Origin: Caulobacter segnis | Lineage (GTDB): Bacteria; Pseudomonadota; Alphaproteobacteria; Caulobacterales; Caulobacteraceae | DNA length: 64,000 nt | Assembly (NCBI RefSeq): GCF_023935105.1 | Contig: NZ_CP096040.1 | Span: 310,001 to 374,000 of the forward strand | Reading direction: 5' to 3' | Shown: positions 19,631 through 28,460 of the stretch, one piece after another | Position numbering within the stretch: position 1 is the stretch's first letter | Layout of the letters: each line of letters begins with the position of its first letter | The notes under the pieces: generated by a model | The model's input: the letters and a program-made list of their open reading frames with translations, nothing else | Databases searched by the model: none | What the model was told of the DNA's origin: nothing | Made by a program: the position numbers and the translations under genes

Positions 19631-19894
19631 TGAGGCGCACTCCCCGTTAAAACATTAGTTTGAATTGCCGCCACCCTAGACTGGCTTTTCGCGGTGCGAA
19701 AGGTCACGCGCACGTCAACGTCACGCCAGCCCACTTTCCGTACGGTGATTTCGAAACACGTCGACACCGGTGTCTAAAATGCTGATTTTCCTGATCTTCG
19801 TTTCGCGTTGACTTTCCCTGATTCCGGGATGAACGCTGAGATTGTGTCGCGGGCTCGACCTCGCGGCCGGAAAAACAACATTCGGGAGGCTATC

Positions 19895-22285
19895 ATGACC
19901 ACCGCCACGCCGCGCCGCCAGGCGCGCCGCGCGCTGCTGGGCGCCAGCGCGCTCACCGCCGTTCTCGCCATTCCCGCTCTGGCCTTGGCCCAGCAAGCGG
20001 ATCAGACCTCGGTCGACGAAATCATCGTCACCGCCACCAAGCGGGACGCGACGATCCAGGACATCCCGTTCTCGATCAACGCCCAGACCGAGAAGGACAT
20101 CCAGCGTTCGGGCGCCGTCACGCTGGAGGACCTGTCGCGCAACGTGGCGGGCCTGACGATCCAGAACCTCGGCCCCGGCCAAAGCCAGGTGTCGGTGCGC
20201 GGCGTCTCGGCCGGCCAGGTCGTCCGCGACCAGCCCGGCGTGAAGGAGCAGGTCGGCGTCTATCTCGACGAGTCGGTGATCTCGTTGTCGCTGTTCACGC
20301 CCGACATCGACCTGTTTGACCTCAACCGGGTCGAGACCCTGCGCGGCCCGCAGGGCACGCTGTTCGGCTCGGGCTCGGTCGGCGGCACCATCCGCTACAT
20401 CACCAACCAGCCCAAGCTGGGCGTCAATGAAGGGGTCTTCGAGGCCAACGCCAACCTGGTCGGCGGCGACGACTTCGGCGGCCATGTGAAGGGGGCGGTC
20501 AACGTGCCGATCTCCGAAAAGGTGGCGCTGCGCGCGGTCGGCTATCTGACCCGCTATGGCGGCTTCATCGACGCGCTCAAGGAGGGCGGCAAGGTCGAGA
20601 AGAACGTCAATGACGGCACGCGGCGCGGCGGCCGGATCGCCTTGCTGATCCAGCCTTCGGAAAACTTCAGCCTGACCCCGCGCGTCGTCTACCAGGAAAT
20701 CCGGGCCCACGGCTTCAACCGCCAGGAAGTCTTCAATCTCTTCGCCAACAACAACACGACCACCCGGCCCAAGATCCAGCTGGGCGAGCGCGAGCAGTAC
20801 CTGCTGCTGGACGAGAGCTTCGCCGACAACACCCTGCTGGCCGACCTGACCGCCAACCTCGACCTGGGCGGGGCGGCCCTGACCTCGGTGACCAGCTACA
20901 TCAGCCGCGACATCGCCGTGAACCGCGACGCCAGCGCGCTCTCGGGCAGCGTCTCGGTCGACCTGGGCTTCCCGGCCGCGGCGGTGACCCTGCCGTCCAA
21001 GCTGGTCGACACCACCGACCTGGAGCAGTTCACCCAGGAACTTCGCCTGGCCTCGACCGGCGACGGACCGTTCCAGTGGGTGGTCGGCGGCTTCTATTCG
21101 AAGGTCGACCGCGTCTACAACCAGCGCCTGCCGACCCCTGGCTACGACGCCTATACCGACGCGGTGCTGGGCGCGGGCACCTCGGCGGCGGTGGCCAACG
21201 GCTTCCCGTCGAACTCGCCCTACAACGCCTATCTGCCCTACGACATCAAGCAGAAGGCCGTGTTCGGCGAGGTGAATTACACCCTGGGCAAGCTGACCGC
21301 GACGGCGGGTGGTCGCTACTACGACTTCAGCGAGACGCGGCAGTTCAAGTCGGGCGGCCTGTTCGCCAACGGCGACAACCGCACCGACAAGACCTCGTCG
21401 GACGGCTTCACCCCCCGCTTCCTCCTGAGCTACGAGGCCAGCGACACCGTGACCTTCAACGCCCAGGCCTCGAAGGGCTTCCGCCTGGGCGGCGTCAACG
21501 ATCCGCTGAACCTGCCGCTGTGCACCCCGCAGGACGCGACGATCTTCGGCGGCTACCAGTCCTATAACGACGAGACGCTGTGGAACTACGAGGGCGGGAT
21601 CAAGTCGCGCTTCGGCGGCGTCCGCTTCAACGGCGCGGTGTTCTACACCGACATCAAGAACCTGCAGACCACCCTGGACGCCGGCTCGTGCAGCTCGCGC
21701 GTGGTGTTCAACGTGCCCAAGGCCCATACCAAGGGCATCGAGGGCGAGCTGACCGCGCGCCTGGCCTCGGGCCTGGATATCGGCCTGTCGGGCAGCCTGC
21801 TGGAAGCCGAGTTCGACTCGACCGTCAAGGACGGGACGGGCGCGGTGATCGGCGGCATCCGCGAGGGCAACCGCCTGCCGTCGGTGCCGAAGTTCCAGGT
21901 CTCGTTCGACGTCACCTACAGCCGCGAGGTCTGGGACGGCGCCAACGGCTATCTCAAGGCTTCGGTCCAGCACGTCGGCAGCCGCTTCACCCAGGCCAGC
22001 GACCAGGAGAACAACCCGCGCTCGTTCGTCTCGAACCTGCCGTTCGGCGGCGCGACGGGCCTGGTCCCGACAGTCGTCGACCTGAAGTTGCCCAGCTACG
22101 AGATCGTCAATCTCAGCGCCGGGGTCGAGATGAAGGACGGTGTCGACTTCACCCTCTACGTCAACAACCTGTTCGACGAGAACGCCCTGCTGTCCTTCGA
22201 CCGCGAACGCGGCGGTCGCGCACGCCTGGGCTATTCCGTCGGCCAACCGCGTACGGCCGGCGTGACGGTGCGCAAGTCGTTCTGA
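19895..22285 (+). CDS. TonB-dependent receptor
   Basis: The 796-residue outer-membrane receptor has a signal peptide (cleavage near ALA|QQADQ), a TonB-box-like DEIIVTATKR, a plug domain (about 45-160; IQRSGAVTLEDLSRNVAGL and the VETLRGPQGTLFGSGSVGGTIRY segment), and a beta barrel ending in Phe (VRKSF). It imports an unknown ligand with energy from TonB-ExbBD. ATG 19895 is preferred because GGGAGG lies six bases upstream; the frame is open to 19808. A D-aminoacylase-type gene starts 110 bases downstream on the same strand, which suggests a peptide-derived ligand, but this is inference. Confidence 0.93.
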   Translation: MTTATPRRQARRALLGASALTAVLAIPALALAQQADQTSVDEIIVTATKRDATIQDIPFSINAQTEKDIQRSGAVTLEDLSRNVAGLTIQNLGPGQSQVSVRGVSAGQVVRDQPGVKEQVGVYLDESVISLSLFTPDIDLFDLNRVETLRGPQGTLFGSGSVGGTIRYITNQPKLGVNEGVFEANANLVGGDDFGGHVKGAVNVPISEKVALRAVGYLTRYGGFIDALKEGGKVEKNVNDGTRRGGRIALLIQPSENFSLTPRVVYQEIRAHGFNRQEVFNLFANNNTTTRPKIQLGEREQYLLLDESFADNTLLADLTANLDLGGAALTSVTSYISRDIAVNRDASALSGSVSVDLGFPAAAVTLPSKLVDTTDLEQFTQELRLASTGDGPFQWVVGGFYSKVDRVYNQRLPTPGYDAYTDAVLGAGTSAAVANGFPSNSPYNAYLPYDIKQKAVFGEVNYTLGKLTATAGGRYYDFSETRQFKSGGLFANGDNRTDKTSSDGFTPRFLLSYEASDTVTFNAQASKGFRLGGVNDPLNLPLCTPQDATIFGGYQSYNDETLWNYEGGIKSRFGGVRFNGAVFYTDIKNLQTTLDAGSCSSRVVFNVPKAHTKGIEGELTARLASGLDIGLSGSLLEAEFDSTVKDGTGAVIGGIREGNRLPSVPKFQVSFDVTYSREVWDGANGYLKASVQHVGSRFTQASDQENNPRSFVSNLPFGGATGLVPTVVDLKLPSYEIVNLSAGVEMKDGVDFTLYVNNLFDENALLSFDRERGGRARLGYSVGQPRTAGVTVRKSF

Positions 22286-22395
22286 TCCCCGGAGGGGGCG
22301 GTCGCCTCGGCGGCCGCCCGCCTTACGCCGGGGTAAGCTTGACGCCCCACCGGCGCGGACGGACGCTGATCCCAACCATAAGGGAGGACGCGGCC

Positions 22396-24141
22396 ATGGC
22401 TGATCGCGCCTACGATCTGGTCCTGCGGGGCGGGACGGTGTTCGACGGGTCGGGCGCGCCCGGCGTGGTCGCCGATGTCGGGGTCAAGGGCGGCCTGATC
22501 GCGGCCGTCGGTCCGGATCTGGCGGCCGGCGTCGAGGAGATCGACGCCCGAGGACGGATCGTCACGCCCGGCTTCGTCGATATCCACACCCACTATGATG
22601 GCCAGGCGACCTGGAGCGGCCAGCTGGGCCCCAGCTCTGGCCATGGCGTGACCACGGTGGTCATGGGCAATTGCGGCGTCGGCTTCGCGCCGTGCCGACC
22701 GGAGGATCACGACCGCCTGATCAGGCTGATGGAGGGGGTCGAGGACATCCCCTTTCCCGTTCTGACCGAGGGCCTGCCCTGGGCCTGGGAGAGCTTTCCC
22801 GACTATCTCGACTTCCTGGCGGGTCGAGCCTTCGACGTCGATGTCGGCGCTCAACTGCCGCACGCCGCCTTGCGGGTCTATGTGATGGGCCAGAGGGGCG
22901 CCGATCGCGAGCCGGCGACGGAGGCCGACATCGCCGCCATGGCCGCCATCGCCCGACGGGCGGTCGAGGCCGGCGCGCTGGGCTTTTCGACCTCGCGCAC
23001 CCTCAACCACCGCACCAGCGACGGCCAGCCGACCCCGACCCTCACCGCCGGCGAGGACGAGCTGACCGGCATCGCGCTGGGGCTGGCGGCGGCCGGCAAG
23101 GGCGTGCTGCAGCTGGTCTCGGACTTCCATCCCGACGGCGCGGCCGAGCTGGCCATGGTCCGCCGGATCGTCGAGCGCTCGGGGCGGCCGCTCTCGTTCT
23201 CCCTGGTCCAGAGTCCCAAGTCGCCCGACGGCTGGAAGGCGATGCTGGTGGGTCTGTCGGCCGCCGTCGACGCCGGCCTCCCGATGAAGGCCCAGGTCTG
23301 CGGCCGTCCGGTCGGGGTGCTGTTCGGGCTGGAGCTGACGCTCAATCCGTTCAGCCAGACAGAGGTCTATGGCGAGATCGCCAGGCTGCCCCTGGCCGAG
23401 CGCGTCGCCGCCCTGCGCGACCCGGCCTTCCGCGCCCGCCTGCTGGCCGAGGACGCGGACCCGCAAGGGCCGTTCGCCGGGCGGGCCTTGAGGGCATGGG
23501 ACATTCTCTTTCCGATGGGGGCGGAGCCGGACTACGAGCCGACCGCCGACAAGAGCGTGGCCGCGATCGCCGCGCGCGAAGGCCGCGACCCCGCCGCCGT
23601 GGCCCTGGACGCCCTGCTGGTGAACGGCGGGCGCGGCATGCTGTACCACCCGTTCCTGAACTATGCCGACGGCTCGCTGGACCCCAGCTTCCGCATGCTG
23701 ACCCATCGCGACACCGTGCCGGGCCTGTCAGACGGCGGGGCGCATGTCGGCATGATCTGCGACGGCAGCTTTCCGACCAGCAACCTGGTCCACTGGACCC
23801 GCGACCGCGCGCGAGGGGCGCGCATCACGCTGGAGACGATGATCGCTCGCCAGACCCGCGACACGGCCGCCGCCGTCGGCCTGCTGGATCGCGGCCTGAT
23901 CGCGCCCGGCTACCGCGCCGATCTCAACGTCATCGACTACGAGGGTCTTCGCCTGGACGCGCCGCGCGTCGCCTACGATCTGCCGGCCGGCGGCCGGCGC
24001 CTGGTCCAGCGCGCCCATGGCTATGTCGCCACGATCGTCGCCGGCGTCGTCACCCAGCGCGACGGCGAGCCGACGGGCGCCTTGCCAGGACGGCTGGTGC
24101 GCGGGGCCCAGGCCCCGCCCTTGTCCCTGGCGGCGGCGTAG
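22396..24141 (+). CDS. N-acyl-D-amino-acid deacylase family amidohydrolase
   Basis: The 581-residue protein belongs to the D-aminoacylase branch of the amidohydrolase superfamily. It has the N-terminal beta-sandwich segment YDLVLRGGTVFDGSG, the metal-binding FVDIHTHYDGQ near residue 65-72, MGNCGVGFAPC with the D-aminoacylase-like Cys, and SDGGAHVGMICDGSFPTS with the catalytic Asp. Such enzymes release D-amino acids or act on related amides. AGGGAGG precedes the ATG by nine bases. It may be cotranscribed with the upstream TonB-dependent receptor. A GGGCGG/CCGCCC hairpin (about 22297-22321) lies between them without a T-run. Confidence 0.88.
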   Translation: MADRAYDLVLRGGTVFDGSGAPGVVADVGVKGGLIAAVGPDLAAGVEEIDARGRIVTPGFVDIHTHYDGQATWSGQLGPSSGHGVTTVVMGNCGVGFAPCRPEDHDRLIRLMEGVEDIPFPVLTEGLPWAWESFPDYLDFLAGRAFDVDVGAQLPHAALRVYVMGQRGADREPATEADIAAMAAIARRAVEAGALGFSTSRTLNHRTSDGQPTPTLTAGEDELTGIALGLAAAGKGVLQLVSDFHPDGAAELAMVRRIVERSGRPLSFSLVQSPKSPDGWKAMLVGLSAAVDAGLPMKAQVCGRPVGVLFGLELTLNPFSQTEVYGEIARLPLAERVAALRDPAFRARLLAEDADPQGPFAGRALRAWDILFPMGAEPDYEPTADKSVAAIAAREGRDPAAVALDALLVNGGRGMLYHPFLNYADGSLDPSFRMLTHRDTVPGLSDGGAHVGMICDGSFPTSNLVHWTRDRARGARITLETMIARQTRDTAAAVGLLDRGLIAPGYRADLNVIDYEGLRLDAPRVAYDLPAGGRRLVQRAHGYVATIVAGVVTQRDGEPTGALPGRLVRGAQAPPLSLAAA

Positions 24142-24145
24142 AGAG

Positions 24146-24553
24146 TCAGTTCGCTTCGGGCTTCACCAGCGGGTCGGCGTGGCGGTGGATCAACCGCCAC
24201 GCGCCGTCCTCGTGACGAAACAGCTCGGTGATCCGCAAGTGCATCTCGACCGGTTCGTCGTGGCCGGTCAGGCGCACCTTGGCGTGCTGCAGGCCGGTCC
24301 AATAGGCTAGGTCGCCGACGGCGTCGCTATGCAGGATCTCCAGCGTCGTCTCGCCGCCCTCGACGAACGATATGGCGTCGCGCGCATACATGTCCGCGAC
24401 CCTGTCGGCGCCCTCCTCATGGCCGCCGCGCGGCGGAAAGAAGCTGGCGGGGCAGGCGGTGGCGGCCAGCATGTCCAGCGGTCCGGCCTTGCCGTTGACA
24501 TAGGCCTCGGCGGCTTGGCGGCGGATGTCGAGGAAGGTGTCGAAGTCGGACAT
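24146..24553 (-). CDS. SnoaL/NTF2-like protein
   Basis: The 135-residue protein has the NTF2-like cone fold pattern: an N-terminal helix (FLDIRRQAAEAYVNGKAGP), a catalytic-pocket strand (AISFVEGG) and C-terminal strands LRITELFRHEDGAWRLIHRHAD. Similar proteins are unassigned ketosteroid-isomerase-like or stress proteins. ATG 24553 has CAGGAGAG upstream. It converges on the amidohydrolase gene with only four bases between stops. Confidence 0.82.
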   Translation of the reverse strand: MSDFDTFLDIRRQAAEAYVNGKAGPLDMLAATACPASFFPPRGGHEEGADRVADMYARDAISFVEGGETTLEILHSDAVGDLAYWTGLQHAKVRLTGHDEPVEMHLRITELFRHEDGAWRLIHRHADPLVKPEAN

Positions 24554-24615
24554 GGCGGCTCTCCTGCTGGTCATCAGGAAAGCGCGCGAGCCCCGGCGAA
24601 GGTTTCCGCGAACCG

Positions 24616-25329
24616 TCAGCGTTTCGGCAGGATGGTCAGGCCGTCCGGTAGTTCGTTGCGGTCGTCGCCGCGCGGCGGGACGTGCTCGGCCAGGATGGCG
24701 CCCGCGCGGCCCACGGCGGCGACGAAGCCGTCGGCGATGCGGCCGGCCTTTAGGCCGCCGACCAGATCGGCCACGACATCGTCCCACACCGTGTTCGGCG
24801 CGGCCTTGTAGATGCCCTCGTCGGCGATGACCTCGACGCGATGCTCGGCCAGGGCGGCGAAGATCAAGACGCCGGTGCGGTCACGGGTGACGTGAAGACC
24901 GTGGCCGAGGAACTGCTCCATGGCCGCGCGCTTGACCCGCGCTGCCTTCAGCGAGGCGGGCGTCAGGGCTCTGCGCACCGGCGGCATCGAGACCACAAGG
25001 GCGGCGACGACGAACACCACCACTTGCAGCGCGATGTAGGTGGAGAGCGCCGACAGGATCGCGCCGTCCAGCGCGGAGGCGTGGCCGATGCTCCAGCCGC
25101 CGAACAGGCGGGTCAGCATCTCGGGCCGGAAGCCGGCGAACAGGGCCGCGGCCGGCAGGACCAGGGCGGTCGCCGCCGCCCAGACCAGCGGCGTCTCGCG
25201 ATAGTCCGACACCTCGGGCGCCAGGACGCAGAAGATCTCGCCGGCGGTGGTCCGCTCGGCCTCGGCGACCGCGCCGGCGATGCGGTCGAGGTCCTGCGGG
25301 GTCATGCCATGGGTCATTTTCGGCGCCAT
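24616..25329 (-). CDS. TPM-domain membrane protein (second of pair)
   Basis: The 237-residue protein begins with a short helical TPM-like segment (LDRIAGAVAEAERTTAGEIFCVLA), has two to three membrane segments (about 45-65 and 95-120), then a second conserved part with FLGHGLHVTRDRTGVLIFAALAEHRVEVIADEGIYK. That last motif is typical of TPM-domain (PF04536) membrane proteins related to YgcG. The ATG at 25329 starts one base after the upstream gene's TGA, so translation is probably coupled. Function is unknown; the lemA-tpm-tpm grouping points to an envelope role. Confidence 0.85.
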   Translation of the reverse strand: MAPKMTHGMTPQDLDRIAGAVAEAERTTAGEIFCVLAPEVSDYRETPLVWAAATALVLPAAALFAGFRPEMLTRLFGGWSIGHASALDGAILSALSTYIALQVVVFVVAALVVSMPPVRRALTPASLKAARVKRAAMEQFLGHGLHVTRDRTGVLIFAALAEHRVEVIADEGIYKAAPNTVWDDVVADLVGGLKAGRIADGFVAAVGRAGAILAEHVPPRGDDRNELPDGLTILPKR

Positions 25330-25330
25330 C

Positions 25331-26098
25331 TCACCAGCTCCCCGAACTGCCGCCGCCGCCGAATGATCCGCCGCCGCCCGAGAAGCCGCCACCGCCGCCA
25401 CCGCCGCCGCTCCATCCCCCGCCGCCCCGGCCGCTGTTGTTCAGCGCGCCCAGGATGATCCACGGCAGGGCCGAGCCCAGACCGCCTCGGCGGCGGCCCC
25501 GGAACAGGCTGGAGAACACGAAGATCACGAACATGAAGATCAGGAAGCCGACGATCGGCGAACCCTTGGCCTGGTGCCGCTCGGGCTGGGAGGCCTGTTC
25601 GATGCGGGCCTTGGCCTGGTCGGCGGGCAGGCTGAGCTGCTCGACGAGGGCGTCGGTCCCCGCGACGATGCCGCCCTCCATGTCGCCGTCGCGGAACTTC
25701 GGCAGGATGGCGCTCTGGATGATGACGCTGGACAGGGCGTCGGTCAGCACCGGCTCCAGGCCGTAGCCGACCTCGATCCGCACCTTCCGCTCGTTGGGCG
25801 CCACCAGCAGGATGGCGCCGGTGTCCTTGTCCTTCTCGCCGATGCCCCAGGTCCGGCCCAGCTGGTAGCCATAGTCCTCGATCGGATAGCCCTGCAGGTC
25901 GGGCACGGTGGCCACGACCAGCTGGCGGCCGGTCGTGGTCTCCAGGTTTTCCAGCTTGGCGGTCAGGTCGCGCTCGGCGTCGGGCGACAGGATCTGGGCG
26001 TCGTCGACCACCCGGCCGGTCAGGGGCGGGAACTTCGGCGCGGCGAAGGCGGGGAGGGCCGTCATCAGCAGAATGACGGCCATCAGAAATCCGCTCAT
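25331..26098 (-). CDS. TPM-domain protein with Gly-rich tail (YgcG-like)
   Basis: The protein has a signal peptide (ILLMTALPAFA|APKFP), a TPM domain (LTGRVVDDAQILSPDAERDL to FRDGDMEGGIVAGTDALV), a membrane helix (GFLIFMFVIFVFSS) and a Gly/Ser-rich C-terminal tail. Family members are exported, membrane-anchored proteins of unclear role, often beside LemA. The start may be ATG 26098 or ATG 26083. The first lies inside a palindromic repeat, and the frame stays open through the whole repeat to 26206, so an automated call could be overextended. Confidence 0.87.
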   Translation of the reverse strand: MSGFLMAVILLMTALPAFAAPKFPPLTGRVVDDAQILSPDAERDLTAKLENLETTTGRQLVVATVPDLQGYPIEDYGYQLGRTWGIGEKDKDTGAILLVAPNERKVRIEVGYGLEPVLTDALSSVIIQSAILPKFRDGDMEGGIVAGTDALVEQLSLPADQAKARIEQASQPERHQAKGSPIVGFLIFMFVIFVFSSLFRGRRRGGLGSALPWIILGALNNSGRGGGGWSGGGGGGGGFSGGGGSFGGGGSSGSW

Positions 26099-26196
26099 CC
26101 CCGCGAAAGCAGGGACCCAAGCGGACTTGGCCACGGCGACGCCGCGCGAAGCCGTCAGGCCCGGCTTGGGTCCCCGCGGTCGCGGGGATGAGCGGA
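26090..26196. repeat. REP-like palindromic element within the lemA-TPM operon
   Basis: Arms at 26090-26124 and 26161-26196 are imperfect inverted repeats of about 34 bp (each contains CGCTCATCCCCGCG or its complement and GGGACCCAAGC or its complement), separated by 36 bp. The sequence lies between the lemA stop and the TPM gene start. It resembles a common dispersed palindrome of Caulobacter-like genomes. When translated it gives typical spurious N-terminal extensions (WVPAFAGMSG). Confidence 0.75.
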
Positions 26197-26207
26197 GAAT
26201 GTGCAAG

Positions 26208-26843
26208 TTACTGGACCTTCGGCGGGGTGGCCGTCGGCGGGTTCGAGAAGTCCACGGTCGGCGCGTTCTGCGCGGCGGCCGAGGCCTGGAACAGCTGGGC
26301 CGGCTTCTGGCCGCTGTACAGCGTCTTGGCCCAGAACACGCTGGGGAAGGTCCGCAGCGTCGTGTTGTACTTCTGGGCGGTCTCGTTGTAGTCGCGCCGC
26401 GCGATGGCGATGCGGTTCTCGGTGCCTTCCAGCTGGCTCTGCAGGGCCAGAAAGTTCTGATTCGACTTCAGGTCCGGATATTGCTCCTGGATGACCATCA
26501 GGCGTCCCAGGACGCCGGACAGCTGGTCCTGGGCGGCGGCGAACTTCTGGAACTGGGCTGGGTCGGTGATGGTCGAGGCGTCGACCTTGACCTGGGTGGC
26601 GCTGGCGCGCGCCTGGGTGACGGCGATCAGAACGTCCTTTTCCTGGGACGCGTAGCCCTTCACCGTGGCGACCAGGTTCGGCACCAGGTCGGCGCGGCGC
26701 TGGTATTGGTTCTGCACCTCGGCCCAGGCGGTCTTGGTCGCCTCGTCCTGGGTGGGGATGGTGTTGATCCCGCAGCCCGCCAGCGTGGCCGGGACCGCGA
26801 CGATCAGGGCGACGCGCGAAGCGTTACGGACAAGACGGTTCAT
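26208..26843 (-). CDS. lemA: LemA family lipoprotein
   Basis: The 211-residue protein starts with a lipoprotein signal peptide whose lipobox is LAGC (Cys24). The mature part is the helical LemA core: NQYQRRADLVPNLVATVKGYASQEKDVL, QEQYPDLKSNQNFLALQSQLEGTENRIAIARRDYN and YNTTLRTFPSVFWAKTL. LemA proteins sit in the envelope and their function is unknown. GGAGGG lies upstream of the ATG. Two TPM-domain genes follow on the same strand, a recurrent arrangement, but a palindromic repeat separates lemA from them. Confidence 0.93.
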   Translation of the reverse strand: MNRLVRNASRVALIVAVPATLAGCGINTIPTQDEATKTAWAEVQNQYQRRADLVPNLVATVKGYASQEKDVLIAVTQARASATQVKVDASTITDPAQFQKFAAAQDQLSGVLGRLMVIQEQYPDLKSNQNFLALQSQLEGTENRIAIARRDYNETAQKYNTTLRTFPSVFWAKTLYSGQKPAQLFQASAAAQNAPTVDFSNPPTATPPKVQ

Positions 26844-26952
26844 CAGGACCCTCCAAGGAGCCCGCCCCGCTCGGGCGGCATGCCCGGTAGGGAATGAACA
26901 GGCTCGTCTCTGGTTGCGAACATGTATGCTCGCGTACCGCTGTTAGATAGCG

Positions 26953-26968
26953 CGTGTATTGATACACG
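26953..26968. promoter_or_regulatory. Inverted repeat CGTGTAT-TG-ATACACG in the lemA upstream region
   Basis: Perfect 7-bp arms with a 2-bp centre lie 110 bases upstream of lemA and 16 bases after the acyl-CoA dehydrogenase stop. The size and symmetry fit a dimeric repressor site (for example TetR or MarR type). There is no T-run, so it does not look like a terminator. The binding protein is unknown. Confidence 0.4.
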
Positions 26969-26983
26969 TCAGAGGCGGCAGAA

Positions 26984-28285
26984 TTAAACCTTGTCCATGT
27001 CGGCGAAAGCCTGTTTTCGCGGGCCGATGTAGCCGAACAGCCAGGCGGCCACCTTGCGCATCTGAATCTCCTCGCTGCCCTCGGTGATCCGGTAGCGGCG
27101 GTGGTGACGGTAGATGTGCTCGAACGGCTTGTGTCGCGAATAGCCGATGCCGCCGTGGATCTGCATCGCCCGGTCGGCGGCCTCGCAGCACAGGCGGTTG
27201 GCCCAGTAGTTACACATCGAGACCTTGTCCGAGAGCCGCTTCTCGACCTCGACCTTGGACATCTGGTCCATCTCCCAGGCGGTCTTGCGGATCAGCAGGC
27301 GCAGCATCTCGGCCTGGGTCGACAGCTCGACGATCGGGAACTGGATGGCCTGGTTCTCGGCCAGGGCCTTGCCGAACGGCTTGCGCGCGCGCGCGTACCT
27401 GATGCTCTCTTCTATACAGTAGGTGGCCGCGCCCAGGCTGGAGGCGGCCTGGCGGATGCGGTTCTCGTGCACGAAGTGCTGGGCCAGCGCCAGGCCGCCG
27501 CCCTCGGGGCCGAACATCGCGCTCTCCGGAACCCAGACGTCGGTGAAGCTGACGCGCGGGTGGTCGGTCGGCATGTTGAAGGTCCAAAGATACTCCTCGA
27601 TCTTCACGCCGGGCGCGTGGGCCGGGACCAGGAAGGCGGTGATCCCCCGGGCGTCGCCGTCCTCGCCGGACGTGCGGACGAACAGGCAGCAGTGGGTGGC
27701 CGCGTGCATGCCGGTGGTCCACATCTTCTCGCCGTTGATCCGCCAGCCGGCCTCGCCGTGGTGCGCCTCGCGGATCGCGCGGGTCTCCATGAAGGTGGCG
27801 TCCGAGCCGTGGTCGGGCTCGGTCAGGCCGAAGGTCGGGCGGAAGGCGCCCTTGTCCAGCATGTCGGTGATCAGGGACTGCTGGTCGGGCCGGCCGAAGT
27901 CGCGGATCATCAGCACGAACGGATTGTTGCCGACGATCGAGTGCTCGTTCTGCAGGTCGTTGAATAGGCCCAGGCCCTTGCTGGCCAGATGCTCGCGGAT
28001 CACCGCCATCCAGAGGTTGGAGCCGTCCTTGCCGCCGTACGCCTTGGGCAGGGCGAAGCGGTAGTGGCCGGCCTGGTCGGCCAGCTTGCGGGCCTTGGCC
28101 AGCAGCTCTTCCCACTCGTGCCGGGGCAGGCCGCCCATGTCCCAGTCGGTGCGGGCCCATTCGCGGCGGTGGTCGAAGAAGCGGTCGTTGTCGTCGCGCG
28201 CCTGCAGGGGCGCGATCTCGGCCGCGATGAAGGCGTCAAGTTCGGCCAGATAGGCCGTCAGGTCCGGTGGCAGTTGGAAGTCCAT
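26984..28285 (-). CDS. Acyl-CoA dehydrogenase
   Basis: The 433-residue flavoenzyme oxidises an acyl-CoA thioester at the alpha-beta bond and passes electrons to ETF. Family segments are visible: FGLTEPDHGSDATFMETRA, WRINGEKMWTTGMHAATH, the FAD/C-terminal IRYARARKPFGKALAENQAIQF and QIHGGIGYSRHKPFEHIYRHHRRYRITEGSEEIQ. The substrate chain length cannot be told; the long form without a partner acyltransferase resembles the ACAD10/11-like or FadE-like groups. The gene is divergent from an AraC-type regulator, with 175 bases between. Confidence 0.92.
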   Translation of the reverse strand: MDFQLPPDLTAYLAELDAFIAAEIAPLQARDDNDRFFDHRREWARTDWDMGGLPRHEWEELLAKARKLADQAGHYRFALPKAYGGKDGSNLWMAVIREHLASKGLGLFNDLQNEHSIVGNNPFVLMIRDFGRPDQQSLITDMLDKGAFRPTFGLTEPDHGSDATFMETRAIREAHHGEAGWRINGEKMWTTGMHAATHCCLFVRTSGEDGDARGITAFLVPAHAPGVKIEEYLWTFNMPTDHPRVSFTDVWVPESAMFGPEGGGLALAQHFVHENRIRQAASSLGAATYCIEESIRYARARKPFGKALAENQAIQFPIVELSTQAEMLRLLIRKTAWEMDQMSKVEVEKRLSDKVSMCNYWANRLCCEAADRAMQIHGGIGYSRHKPFEHIYRHHRRYRITEGSEEIQMRKVAAWLFGYIGPRKQAFADMDKV

Positions 28286-28460
28286 GGCAAAGCCTCCCTC
28301 GCGCGCGTCTTCTGATTATGTGCGGAGAGACTATGCGCGCCCCGTCGCCGCGGCCAATCGTGCCCCTTGGGAATGTGTCGAAGGCGCCGAACCGCAAGAT
28401 CGGTCGAGCGCCTCGGGGGCGAGCGCGTCTAACTGGCCTTGCCACGGAGACGGGGAGACG

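Noticed and set aside
26099..26206. N-terminal extension of the TPM protein through the palindromic repeat
   Set aside because: The extension is translated repeat sequence and would precede the signal peptide.
26953..26968. Palindrome near the acyl-CoA dehydrogenase end as terminator
   Set aside because: No T-run on either side; an operator is more likely.
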